Shown in pieces: positions 20,585-30,772 of a DNA stretch of 64,000 nt. The notes under the pieces are model-generated. The model made no database searches. It saw nothing but the letters and a program-made list of their open reading frames with translations, and had not been told where the DNA came from. The DNA is from Eurosta solidaginis (taxonomy: Eukaryota; Arthropoda; Insecta; Diptera; Tephritidae). The position numbers were made by a program, and so were the translations under genes. Numbering within the stretch: position 1 is the first letter of the stretch; each line of letters opens with the position of its first letter. The DNA lies in NCBI RefSeq assembly GCF_040869045.1, contig NC_090324.1, positions 193,624,028-193,688,027 on the forward strand, given 5' to 3'.

Positions 20585-23500
20585 ATACTCAGTTGAGCAG
20601 AGCTCACAGAGTATATTAAGTTTGATTGGATAACGGTTGGTTGTACATATATAAAGGAATCGAGATAGATATAGACTTCCATATATCAAAATAATCAGGA
20701 TCGAAAAAAAATTTGATTGAGCCATGTCCGTCCGTCCGTCCGCCCGTTAACACGATAACTTGAGTAAATTTTGAGGTATCTTGATGAAATTTGGTATGTA
20801 GGTTCCTGAGTACTCATCTCAGATCGCTATTTAAAATGAACGATATCGGACTATAACCACGCCCACTTTTTCGATATCGAAAATTTCGAAAAACCGAAAA
20901 AGTGCGATAATTCATTACAAAAGACAGATAAAGCGACGAAACTTGGTAGATGGGTTGACGTTATGACGCAGAATAGAAAATTAGTAAGATTTTGGACAAT
21001 GGGCGTGGCACCGCCCACTTTTACAAGAAGGTAATTTAAAAGTTTTGCAAGCTGTAATTTGGCAGCCGTTGAAGATATCATGATGAAATTTGGCAGGAAC
21101 GTTACTACTATTACTCTATATGTGCTAAATAAAAATTAGCAAAATTGAATGAAGAACACGCCCACTTTTTAAAAAAAAATTTTTTAAAATTCAAATTTTA
21201 ACAAAAAATTTAATATCTTTACTGTATATAAGTAAATTAAGTCAAAATTCAACTCCAGTAATGATATGATGCAATAAAACACAAAAATAAAAGAAAATTT
21301 CAAAATGGGCGTGGCTCCGCCCATTTTCATTTAGTTTGTCTAGAATACTTTTATTGCCATAAGTCGAACAAAAATTTGCCAATCCTTCTCAAATTTGGTA
21401 GGAGCATAGATCCTATGACGGTAACTGTTCTCTGTGAAAATGGGCGAAATCGGTGGAAGCCACGCCCAGTTTTTATACACAGTCCACCGTCTGTCCTTCC
21501 GCTCGGCCGTTAACACAATAACTTGAGCAAAATCCGATATATCTTTACTAAACTTAGCCCACGTACTTACCTGAACTCACTTTTTCTTGGTATAAAAAAT
21601 GGGCGAAATCTGACCATAACCACGCCCACTTTATCGATATCGAAAATTACGAAAAATGAAAAAAATGCCATAATTCTATACCAAATACGAAAAAAGGGAT
21701 GAAACATGGTAACTGGATTGGTTTATTGACGCAAAATATAACTTTGGAAAAAACTTTGTAAAATGGGTGTGACACCTACCATATTAAGTAGAAGAAAATG
21801 AAAAAGTTCTACAAGGCGAAATCAACAGCCCTTGGAATCTTGGCAGGAATACTGTTAGTGGTATTGCATATGTAAATAAATTAGCAGTACCCGACAGATG
21901 ATTTTCTGGATCACCTGGTCCACATTTTGGTCGATATCGCGAGAACGCCTTCACATATACATCTAAGGGCCACTCGCTTTTAAAACCCTCATTAATACCT
22001 TTAATTTGATACCCATATCGTACAAACATTCTAGAGTCACCCCTGGCCCACCCTAATGGCGATATCTCGAAAAGGCGTCCACCTGTAGACCTAATGCCCA
22101 CTCCCTCTTAAAATGCTCAGTAACACCTTTCGTTTGATACCCATATCGTACAAACATTCTAGAGTCACCCTGGCCCACCCTAATGGCGATATCTCGAAAA
22201 GGCGTCCACCTATAGACCTAATGCCCACTCCCTCTTAAAATGCTCAGTAACACCTTTCGTTTGATACCCATATCGTACAAACATTCTAGAGTCACCCCTG
22301 GCCCACCCTAATGGCGATATCTCGAAAAGGCGTCCACCTATAGAACTAAGGATTACTCCCTTTTAAAATACTCATTACCACCTTTCATTTGATACCCATA
22401 TCGTACAAACACATTCTAGAGTCACCCTGGCCCACCCTAATGGCGATATCTCGAAAAGGCGTCCACCTATAGACCTAATGCCCACTGCCTCTTAAAATGC
22501 TCAGTAACACCTTTCGTTTGATACCCATATCGTACAAACATCCTAGAGTCACCCTTGGTCCACCTTTATGGCGATATCTCGAAAAGGCGTCCACCTATAG
22601 AACTAAGGATTACTCCCTTTTAAAATACTCCTTACCACCTTTCATTTGATACCCATATCGTACAAACACATTATAGAGTCACCCCTGGCCCACCCTAATG
22701 GCGATATCTCGAAAAGGCGTCCACCTATAGACCTAATGCCCACTCCCTCTTAAAATGCTCAGTAACACCTTTCGTTTGATACCCATATCGTACAAACATT
22801 CTAGAGTCACCCCTGGCTCACCCTAATGGCGATATCTCGAAAAGGCGTCCACCTATAGACCTAATGCCCACTCCCTCTTAAAATGCTCAGTAACACCTTT
22901 CGTTTGATGCACATATCGTACAAACACATTCTAGAGTCACCCCTGGCCCACCCTAATGACGATATCTCGAAAAGGCGTCCACCTATAGACCTCATGCCCA
23001 CTCCCTCTTAAAATGCTCAGTAACACCTTTCGTTTGATACCCATACCGTACAAACATTCTAGAGTCACCCCTGGCCCACCCTAATGGCGATATCTCGAAA
23101 AGGCGTCCACCTATAGACCTAATGCCCACTCCCTCTTAAAATGCTCAGTAACACCTTTCATTTGATTCCCATATCGTACAAACACATTCTAGAGACACCC
23201 CTGGTCCACCTTTATGGCGATATCTCGAAACGGCGTCCACCTATGGACCTAATGCCCACTCCCTCTTAAAATGCTCAGTAACACCTTTCGTTTGATGCAC
23301 ATATCGTACAAACACATTCTAGAGTCACCCCTGGCCCACCCTAATGACGATATCTCGAAAAGGCGTCCACCTATAGACCTCATGCCCACTCCCTCTTAAA
23401 ATGCTCAGTAACACCTTTCGTTTGATACCCATACCGTACAAACATTCTAGAGTCACCCCTGGCCCACCCTAATGGGGACATCCCGAAAAGGCGTCCACCG

Positions 23501-23804
23501 ATAGACCTAAGGCCCACTCCCTCTTAAAATGCTCAGTAACACCTTTCATTTGATACCCATATCGTACAAACAAATTCTAGAGTCAGCCCTGGTCCACCTT
23601 TATGGCGATATCCCTAAATGGCGTTCATCCATAGAACTATGGCCTACTCTCTCTTAAAATACTCTTTAATACCTTTCATTTGATACACATGTTATACAAC
23701 CACATTCCAGGGTTACCCCAGATTGATTTTCCTTATTTTGTCTCCATAGCTCTCAACTGAGTATGTTATGTTCGGTTACACCCGAACTTAGCCTTCCTTA
23801 CTTG
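20585..23804 (+). mobile_element. HINE-A: Helentron-like satellite-bearing repeat element
   Basis: Non-coding element of about 3.2 kb. It starts ATACTCAGTTGAGCAGAGCTC, carries a (GTCC)n microsatellite (20725-20746), a body of about 1.1 kb rich in CACGCCCACTTTT motifs, a tandem array (about 21930-23690), a subterminal inverted copy of the start (AGCTCTCAACTGAGTA, about 23749-23764), a hairpin GTTCGG-TTACAC-CCGAAC (23770-23787), and ends CCTTCCTTACTTG. The empty site in the 5' LTR (about 10830) is a plain T tract, so insertion was into poly-T with at most a 1-2 bp duplication. This layout resembles HINE/DINE-1 elements (inference). Copies B, C and D lie elsewhere here. Confidence 0.8.
21930..23690 (+). 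repeat. 127-128-bp satellite array inside HINE-A
   Basis: About 14 tandem monomers, each with CATATCGTACAAACATTCTAG, GGCGATATCTCGAAAAGGCG and CTCTTAAAATGCTCAGTAAC. Spacing of TACAAACATT measured at 22021, 22149, 22276 and 22404 is 127-128 bp. Monomers fall into subtypes (CAAACATT versus CAAACACATT, CCCACTCCCTC versus GATTACTCCCTT) that alternate in blocks, suggesting higher-order amplification. The same array in reverse is in HINE-B, HINE-C and near 30411-30716. Confidence 0.95.
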
Positions 23805-23837
23805 TTTTTCTCTCACTTTATATACTGCACACACTTT

Positions 23838-24255
23838 CCCCCAGCGGGTTAGGGGGGGTCAGAATATACCCGCGGTAGGTATGCCTGTCGTAATAGGCGA
23901 CTAAAATACCAGATTCAAGGGGCTGTGTAGCGTAACCCTGCAGGTTGCCAGCGCAACATATAGCTTCTCCAAACCCAATTGTCAACCTCACCTATGCGCG
24001 GCGAATCCTGTTTCACTAACAGACGAGGCTCTGGCGGCCCTAAGCTCCTTATGGAACTTTGGGTTGGGGAGGGAGGGGGATGGCCTGAAGGTTTAATGTG
24101 GCCACATAAATCGTTCCCGAGATGGTCGGGCCAGCACCTTAATGGTGCTGTGGTACCGGAGCGTACCGGATCTGTATCCGGCAAAGGACCATCACATCGA
24201 TAACACTCCCCAAAGCCTTCGGGGAGCAACCTTATCGCTACAACAACAACAACAA
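23838..24255 (+). mobile_element. SINE-2 with (CAA)n tail
   Basis: About 418 bp, beginning CCCCCAGCGGGTTAGGGGGG, with a body containing GCCTGTCGTAATAGGCGAC and CCCCAAAGCCTTCGGGGAG (a hairpin), and ending GCTACAACAACAACAACAAC. It interrupts Gypsy-1 3' LTR sequence that is continuous in the 5' LTR (about 10850-10870). I recognise it as a dispersed tephritid repeat (recollection). The 3' tail GCTACAACAACAAC matches the end of LINE-3 at 30717-30745, pointing to that LINE family as its mobiliser. No clear target duplication is visible. Confidence 0.8.
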
Positions 24256-25066
24256 CATACATTTTCATAGTGTAAATAGCTATTCGTAGTTCAACATTTT
24301 TTTTCTCGTTCTGAATTTGTCTTGGGACGATGCTATAAGCAGCCTTGTTTTGGCTTTGGAGCCTATGCTGTAGCCCTGGTTAAGAAACCGGCACTATCGT
24401 ATTTTTTTTTTGTAGCATACATACGTTAATAGAAATGAGTATTGAATACAAATTGTAAATAAAATGGGAATGCTGGTGTTCTGGCTCATTTAGAAGGCAC
24501 GTAGGGTTACCAGGTAAGGGGCCACCGAAAGTACAGGTGCGTCGGTGGCTATGGTTTTTGAGGGTGGGCTCAGCACCGGGCGTCGCAACAACACCCGCGG
24601 CGCCCCCAAGATATATTCGGCCTATTTTCCTTTTCAGCTTATTTATTTCATTTTCAGGGTTTTTTTTTTTGTATTTTGATTTTATCAGTTAGTAACCGGT
24701 CATTTCCGGTTCGTTTAGCTTTGTCTTCTTTTGCGTTAGATTTTTTTTGAGTTTTTTTTTTGAATTTGAATTAAAATTTTTGAATGTTAACGGTCTGTCC
24801 GTGGCATCCGGTGCGACCGGATGTCGTTTTAATTTGAAGTTATAAGCGTTTTGAGTCAGTCTCTGCGCTTCTGTCGGGTTTTTTTTGAATTTGACAGTTA
24901 AGTTTTTGAATAGGCATGATAGGCACTTTTTTCTGTTTATGGCGAAGGAACAGTAAGGTTGGCAAGGACCCGCCCCAGCCGACAATGACTAGCCACTGTG
25001 CACCACCACATCATGCCGACCGCCTTCCTTACTGCTTCCAACGAAAATGCGATTCCATAACAAACA

Positions 25067-25554
25067 CTAAGGGGTACTGTCATCTCTAAGCCGATACTGA
25101 GCAGTGACTTGTATGCACATAACCAAATTAATCATTATATCTACACATATGTCCATACAAGCAGCGGAGAGCAACGCACAAACACATGCATATATCTGAG
25201 ATACTCCCAAAAGTAGGCAATAATTTGGCAAGTATCACTCACATATTCACGCGCATATGAGAAGCTATACACGTGCATCTGTAGTTATAATTTTATAGCT
25301 AGTAACTAAGTAAATTCTGGAAACGCCTAGAAGTATGAAACGAGAAAATCGAAGAGTATAAAAGAGCGCAATTTGAGCAATCAGCAATGAGTTTGATTTA
25401 AGCACGCTATCTGTCGAGAAGTAGTAGTATTGTGAAGTACTTGAATAAAGGCCATTTTGCATTATTGAATAGTCGAGTTATTTATTTAGCAGTTTAGTGA
25501 TTCGAACGTTAATAGAAGGTTGCAAATAAGAGGAATTCCAGTAAATTCGTTACA
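25067..25554 (+). mobile_element. Solo LTR, right 488 bp
   Basis: Continuation of the LTR begun at 8597, total 508 bp, ending AAATTCGTTACA, the imperfect complement of the start TGTGACGAA. It has a TATA box (TATAAAAG, 25357-25364) and a polyadenylation signal (AATAAA, 25444-25449), the expected LTR promoter and terminator layout. ATAT after it (25555-25558) duplicates 8593-8596. There is no internal retroelement sequence, so this is a solo LTR formed by LTR-LTR recombination before Gypsy-1 inserted into it. Confidence 0.85.
25357..25364 (+). promoter_or_regulatory. TATA box of the solo LTR
   Basis: TATAAAAG in the sequence GAGTATAAAAGAGCGC, about 80 bases before AATAAA, in the position expected for an LTR promoter. 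Confidence 0.6.
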
Positions 25555-26345
25555 ATATATTGTCGGCAAAAAGCGCTCGCGCATTTTTTTTGCAGCCGAT
25601 AGCACTTTATTGCTAAAGGCGATGGAAATTTTGTCATTGTGTTTGGACGGATTCAATAGGGACTTTTCGGTGGACCAAATCTTACCCACACAGGCAGAGA
25701 AGTTACAGCTACATGGATGCTCCTCCCATTTCGACGCTTGTGTTCCTTCTCAAGCAATCTGATGCGTTGGTTTTTATCCCTTATTTGGGGGTCGCCGGGA
25801 TCGAGCTGTATTATTAGGTCACGTTCTCTAGCTAAAGTTGCGGCCTCCGCCGGGAAGTTGGGCCGAATTTCGGGAATTCTACCGGCGGGAATGAAACGAG
25901 CCGAGGCGGATTCAATGACCTTGCGGAAAGCACGCTCCCTTTGGCGGGCATCAGTTGGGATACGGAGGGCAGCAAAGCGGCTGTTTGTAAAGGATTTGTA
26001 TTCACTTTCCTTTTTTAAAGTTTATGAAAGTGCGTTTTTCGGTGACGATGAAGTCGCCAGTACGCTCGAATGATATAAGTATTGGCAGGTGGTCGGATGC
26101 CAATGTCACCATCGGCTGCCAGTTGACGCAGTTTACGAGTCCTGCGCTCACGATTGATATATCTGGCGAACTGTGACAGCTTCCTACCATACGAGTGGGG
26201 GCGTCTCCGTTTATTGAGCAGAATGTCGTTTCTTCTATTTGATCCGCCAACATCTCACCTCTGCTGTCCGCCCGCAAGTTTGAATGCCATAGGCCGTGAT
26301 GGGCATTGAAATCGCCTAAGATAATGCGATTGTCGCCAGTCCCTG
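25555..26345 (-). pseudogene. LINE-2 endonuclease C-terminus and linker
   Basis: Continuation of LINE-2 upstream of its RT. From the 5' side: EN text with AISMPITAY-like frameshifted residues near 26300, SSPDISIVSAGLVNCVNW and LASDHLPILISF (26200-26080; the SDH motif of EEP endonucleases is intact), FINFKKGK, then linker text (KIWSTEKSLLNPSKHNDKIS, 25689-25630) leading to the RT at 8596 across the nested insertion. Comparison with LINE-3 shows the same order without interruption by Gypsy-1. Stops and frameshifts abound. Confidence 0.85.
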
Positions 26346-26599
26346 AGTAAGCATTGGGGTGCCCAGTATATTTGGGTTTGCGACCTGGTGTGAACTCTAC
26401 TTACGATTTGTAAAAATGCGTTTAAAGTGGATCTTGGAGGGCTTCCAATAAGCGCATCCGAATATGAAGCAAATAAATAAACTTTATGTTTAACAATTTA
26501 TCTTTTTAGTTTTATTTGGTTTTTATAACTTTAATTGTCGAAACGTTGCACAAATATATTTTTTGTAAGTTCAACTTACTGATTTCGCTCCCAAATTAT
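26346..26599. other. Unassigned AT-rich stretch between LINE-2 parts
   Basis: About 250 bp that replaces the N-terminal half of the expected LINE-2 endonuclease. It contains no ORF of note and no inverted ends I could see. It may be a small insertion with an adjoining deletion. Confidence 0.5.
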
Positions 26600-26992
26600 A
26601 ATGGCCGAGCCACTCACGCGCCAGGTTACATTTGCCCGTGGCAAGACGGCGCAATGAAGCCCGTCGGGGGGTTTCTGTCGCGAAGACCAGAACATCTAGG
26701 AAAGTGGAACCGACCAAGGCAGGAGCTGCATTTGGCGGATGTCGCAAACATATATATTCTTTGCTAGCAGACAGTTCAAAAGGTGGAAGGGACTTGGAGT
26801 CTGTTTTCCTGACCTACACGATTGCTGCGGAAATCAGGGGGGAAGAAGACGGGTGCAGGGGCTGATATACGGCAATGCTGACCACTCTACTACAGGGAGT
26901 GGGAGCGGCCGTATGAGCTGGAGGCAACATAGGGCGCAAGCTGCTGGGGGAACTAGTAGTGCCTTGCTGAGCAGCAGAGCTGCTGGAATGTT

Positions 26993-27017
26993 GGGGGGGG
27001 GGGGGGGGGGGGGGGGG
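26993..27017. repeat. Homopolymer G25 run
   Basis: 25 consecutive G on the plus strand (C on the LINE-2 sense strand, in the Pro-rich coding stretch). Its length may be a sequencing or assembly artefact. Confidence 0.95.
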
Positions 27018-27047
27018 AGGCGCTAAGGCTCAGACTACGGGACGCCC

Positions 27048-27341
27048 TTAGGCGTGAACAGCAGGGAGCCACAAAAGATTTATAGAAATTACAGGGCGTC
27101 TGGTTTTAGGGTCTAGCCCAGAACAACCTGTCCGATGCAACCATCCCTTGCACGAGACACACTGAAAAGAGTATGACCGTCCTAAAATGATTCTTTTTCG
27201 GCAAACGCAGCAAAACCATTTCTCAGGTCCGGGGTAAGGAGACGGATCCGGATTAGTTTCGATACCTGCCCGGAGCAGGAGAGTATGGAGCAGTCCCGCT
27301 GCGAGGATTGCTGGACGGATGACAATTTGTGGAAAGGTCAT
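27048..27341 (-). pseudogene. LINE-2 N-terminal PHD-like zinc finger
   Basis: 98 codons from ATG at 27341. It has a hydrophobic start (AAGLLHTLLLRAG), then GIETNPDP, then a PHD/RING-like finger, WFCCVCRKRI...CVSCKGWLHRTGCSGL, with CxxC, CxxC and H/C pairs. This order (short hydrophobic leader, NPGP-like motif, PHD finger) is typical of the start of the single ORF in some Jockey/LOA-like LINEs. It likely binds nucleic acid. It stops at 27048 where the Pro-rich linker should follow. Confidence 0.7.
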
Positions 27342-27424
27342 AATTAATTAAATAGGGTTACACTGAAATGACAGTCCTTGGTCGGGAAAAATCCCGAGTC
27401 GCTCCGGTACATAGAACCAACTGC

Positions 27425-29362
27425 CTTGGGAAGCGACTCTAGAATGTGTTTGTACGATACGGGAACCAAATGAAAGGTGTTAATGAGTATTTTAAAAGGG
27501 ATTTGGCCTTAGTTCTTTAGGTGGACGCCTTTTCAAATTATCTCCATAGAGGTGGACCAAGGGTGACTCAGGTTTTGTTTGTGCGATACGGGTATCATAT
27601 GAAAGGTGTTAATGAGTATTTTAAAAGGAAGTGGCCTTAGTTCTATAGATGCACGCCTTTTCGAGATATCGGAATCAAATGAATTGTTTAATGAGTATTT
27701 TAAAAGGGAGTGTGCCTTAGTTCTATAGGTGGACGCGTTTTCGAGCTAACGCCATAAAAGTGGACCAGGGGTAACTCTAGAATGCGTTTGTACGATATGG
27801 GTATCAAATGAAAGGTGTTCATGATTATTTAAAAGGTAGTGAGCCTTAGTTCTATAGGTGCACGTTTTTTCGAGTTATCGCCATGAAGGTGGACCAGGGG
27901 TGACTCTATAATGTGTTTGTACGATATGGGTATCCAGTTAGAGTTATTAATGAAACTTTTAAAAAGGAGTGGCCCTTAGTTGTATATGTGAAGGCGTTTT
28001 CGAGATATCGACCAAAATGTGGACCAGGGTGACCCAGAACATCATCTGTCGGGCACCGCTAAATTATTTGTATATGTATTGCCACGAACAGTCAGTATTC
28101 CTGCCAAGATTCCTAGGGCTTTTGATTTTGCCCTGCGGAAGTTTTTCATTTTCTTCTACTTAATATGGTAGGTGTCACACACATTTTACAAAGTTTTTTC
28201 TAAAATTATATTCTGCGTCAATAAACTAATCCAATTACCATGTTTCATCCCTTTTTTCGTATTTGGTATAGAATTATAGCATTTTTTTCATTTTTCGAAA
28301 TTTTCTATTTCGAAAAAGTGGGCCTGGTCATAGTCAGATTTCGGCAATTTTTTATACCAAGATAAAGTAAGTCCAGATAAGTACGTGAACTAAGTTTAGT
28401 AAAGATATATCGATTTTTGCTCAAGTTATCGTGTTAACGGCCGAGCGGAAGGACAGACGATCGACTGTGTATAAAAACTGGGCGCGGCTTGAACCGATTT
28501 CGCCCATTTTCACAGAAAACAGTTATCGTCATAGAATCTATGCCCCTATCAAATTTCACAAGGATTGGTCAATTTTTGTTCGACTTATGGCATTAAAAGT
28601 ATTCTAAACAAATTGAATGAAAAAGGGCTGAGCCACGCCCATTTTCAAATTTTCTTTTATTTTTGTATTTTATTGCACCATATCATTACTGGAGTTGAAT
28701 CTTGACATATATATACTGTAAAGATATTAAATTTTTTGTTAAAATTAGATTTTTTTTTAATAGTGGGCGTGTTCTTCATCCGATTTTGCTAATTTTCATT
28801 TAACACATATATAGTAATAGTAGTAACGTTCCGCCAAATTTCATCACAATATCTTCAACGACGGCCAAATTACAGCTTGCAAATCTTTTAAATTACCTTC
28901 TTTTAAAAGTGGGCCTTGCCACGTCCATTGTCCAAAATTTTACTAATTTTCTATTCTGCGTCATAAGGTCAACCCACCTACCAAGTTTCATAGCCTTATC
29001 CGTTTTTGGTAATGAATTATCGCATTTTTTCGAAATTTTCGATATTGAAAAAGTGGGCGTGGTTACAGTCCGATATCGTTCATTTTAAATAGCGATCTGA
29101 GATGAGTGCCCAGGAACCTACATACCAAATTTCATCAAGATACCTCAAAATTTACTCAAGTTATTGTGTTAACGGACAGACGGACGGACGGACGGACGGA
29201 CAGACGGGCGGACGGACGGACATGGCTCAATCAAATTTTTTTCAATACTGATGGTTTTGATATATGGAAGTCTATATCTATCTCGATTCCTTTATACCTG
29301 TACAACCAACCGTTATCCAATCAAAGTTAATATACTCTGTGTGCAAAGCACGCTGAGTATAA
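27425..29362 (-). mobile_element. HINE-B: diverged Helentron-like satellite element
   Basis: Reverse-orientation relative of HINE-A. Five to six decayed 127-bp-type monomers (27425-28055), then the CGCCCACTTTT-rich body, a (GGAC)n microsatellite (29174-29221), and the terminus TGCAAAGCACGCTGAGTATAAT (29341-29362). It differs from A/C/D at its end (GCACGCTGAGTA instead of GCTCAACTGAGTA), so it is a separate, older subfamily. The satellite side is cut by the 5' end of LINE-2 and the hairpin end is missing. Confidence 0.8.
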
Positions 29363-29925
29363 TAACTGCAGTATGTGTCCCACCTGGACAAAAAAAGGCG
29401 AAGTTGCTATCCTAAGATTTGCAACTCTTTCTTTCATTTCGTACTTGTTATACAATGTTAGAAGCTCATTTTAAATATATAAAACAATTTAGCTTTGACT
29501 TCTTTAAACTTGTTAAGGAATTATTCCAAAATGGAGTATGTCCTACCCGTGAAAAGTACGCAGAAACATTTGTTAGAAAAAAGCAGGCTCTGCTCGATCC
29601 AGTAGAATTTTAATCAGGGCCTTAGAAAGTTAAAAATTTTCGTGAATCAAATTTATTTAGCCCATGAACTGATTTCATTTCGTGAATGATGTTCTGAACT
29701 ATTTGAATACTTTATTTACTATTAAAAAGTACAATAAATGTTTCTAATTCCAACATGTCCCACCCGTGACAAAGGCTCTCCCACTCGTGACACTTATATT
29801 ATTGCATATAGCAATAAATTCATTATTTTTACGAAATTTAATTTTTCCTATTTTCTTTTATATAAAATACTTTAACAAAATAAGCCACTTTCATATTTAC
29901 GCTGAGTTTTTATACTCAGCGCGAT
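29363..29925. other. Unassigned region, possibly unique sequence
   Basis: No recognised element. A plus-strand frame of 64 codons at 29419-29613 (KYIKQFSFDFFKLVKELFQ, then NGVCPTREKYAETFVRKK) has amphipathic, protein-like text but no known domain. A short motif recurs three times: TGTCCCACCTGGAC (29373), TGTCCTACCCGTGA (29539) and TGTCCCACCCGTGAC (29755). It could be a remnant of an unlisted element or host sequence. Confidence 0.4.
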
Positions 29926-30110
29926 TAGCGCACAGATATTTAACTTTAATAAAGGAATCGAGATAGATGTAGACTTCACTACATCAAAATCATCAGTATC
30001 GAAAACAAAACGATTAAGCCATGTCCGTCGGATAACATGATAATTTCTTGAACAAATATTGAGATAGCTTCACCAAAGTCGGCATACGGGCTTCTCTGGA
30101 CCCAGTATAG
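29926..30110 (+). mobile_element. HINE end fragment
   Basis: Starts TTTTTATACTCAGCGCGATTAGCGC and keeps AAGGAATCGAGATAGATGTAGACTTC and CCATGTCCGTCGGATAAC, the first 180 bp of a Helentron-like element of the B-like subfamily. It is cut at about 30110, where Gypsy integrase text begins. Confidence 0.75.
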
Positions 30111-30114
30111 ATTG

Positions 30115-30410
30115 ATATTGAAAATGTGTAATATATATAGTATAGATAAGCTCCGGCCCGTGCGTTCTGACCTGGCCAGAAATATTCAGGGTGCATTTGA
30201 AAAATCAGCTCAGCGCTATAATCTGCGCAGCAGATTAAATAAGTTCAAAGTGGGTGACGAAATATATCGTCGTAATTTTGTTCAAAGCGACAGCTTGAAG
30301 AAATTCAATGCCAAACTCGCACCAGTTTTTATCAAATCTTCAGTACTCGCCATAAAAGGAAATAACATGTACAAACTGCGTGACATAATTAATGGCAAAG
30401 TAGGCTTGTA
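30115..30410 (+). pseudogene. Ty3/Gypsy integrase C-terminal fragment
   Basis: One open frame from about 30112 encodes QRYNLRSRLNKFKVGDEIYR, RNFVQSDSLKKFNAKLAP and GNNMYKLRDIINGKVGLYHA. It resembles the Gypsy-1 integrase tail in layout but is a different element. No catalytic core is present. The frame continues past 30410 into HINE satellite, giving a short chimeric ORF to 30501. Confidence 0.8.
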
Positions 30411-30716
30411 TCACGCTTTTTCGAGATATCGCCATAAAGGTGGACCAGGGGTGACTCTAGACTGTGTTTGTACGATATGGGTATCAAATGAAAGGTGTTA
30501 GTGAGTATTTTAAAAGAGAGTGGGCCTTAGTTCTATAGGAGGACGCCTTTTCGAGATATCGACATAAAGGTGGACCAGGGGTGACTCTATAATGTGTTTG
30601 TACGATATGGGTATCAAATGAAAGGTGTTAATAATTATTCAAAAGGGAGTGGGCCTTAGTTCTATAGGTGGATGCCTTTTCGAGATATCGCCATAAGGCT
30701 GGAACAGGGGTGACTC
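30411..30716 (-). repeat. HINE satellite fragment, about 2.4 monomers
   Basis: Reverse-orientation 127-bp monomers (TTTTCGAGATATCGCCATAAAGG, GACGATATGGGTATCAAATG type). It follows the integrase scrap directly and is cut by the (TTG)n end of LINE-3 at 30717. Confidence 0.9.
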
Positions 30717-30772
30717 TGTTGTTGTTGTTGTTGTTGTAGCAGTGCTTCGCCCCATCCAATAGGTTTGACCAA

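Larger units (their letters stand above)
18386..25062 (+). repeat. Gypsy-1 3' LTR, interrupted by HINE-A and SINE-2
   Basis: Starts TGTTACGGTCTGCTG like the 5' LTR and ends CCATAACA before the AACA duplication. Three parts belong to the LTR: 18386-20584, 23805-23837 and 24256-25062. The inserts are HINE-A (20585-23804) and SINE-2 (23838-24255). The coding-like block recurs at about 18760-19625, including the GTAAGT motif (about 19617). The last 450 bp differs from the 5' LTR by many substitutions and indels, while the first 2 kb differs little. Confidence 0.9.
8613..25066 (+). mobile_element. Gypsy-1: Ty3/Gypsy LTR retrotransposon with about 3-kb LTRs
   Basis: Complete but decayed element flanked by AACA (8613-8616 and 25063-25066). 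It has a 5' LTR (8617-11644), PBS (11647), structured leader, gag, protease, RT, RNase H, integrase, a short 3' UTR and a 3' LTR (18386-25062) interrupted by HINE-A and SINE-2. Removing those two inserts leaves a 3' LTR of about 3035 bp, against 3028 bp for the 5' LTR. No env-like ORF follows pol. Long LTRs and a tRNA-Lys-type PBS recall the Osvaldo/Ulysses group of Drosophila; that placement is an inference needing an RT tree. Confidence 0.92.
26600..27424 (-). mobile_element. LINE-2 5' end: PHD-finger and proline-rich region
   Basis: The 5' part of LINE-2 on the minus strand. From 27424: a 5' UTR with GAGCGACTCGGGATTTTTCC (about 27400), the zinc-finger ORF (27341-27048), then a Pro/Ser/Ala-rich linker encoded around 27020-26880 that includes a long C run on this strand, and text to about 26600. 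The left edge meets HINE-B satellite at 27425. Together with 7165-8596 and 25555-26345, this makes LINE-2 close to full length before decay. Confidence 0.75.

Noticed and set aside
21930..23690. Regularly spaced repeats resembling a CRISPR array
   Set aside because: The 127-bp monomers are contiguous with no unique spacers, sit in an insect repeat element, and no cas-like genes are present.
26516..27026. Plus-strand frames with Gly-rich text near the G25 run
   Set aside because: They read the antisense of the LINE-2 proline-rich region and end in the homopolymer.
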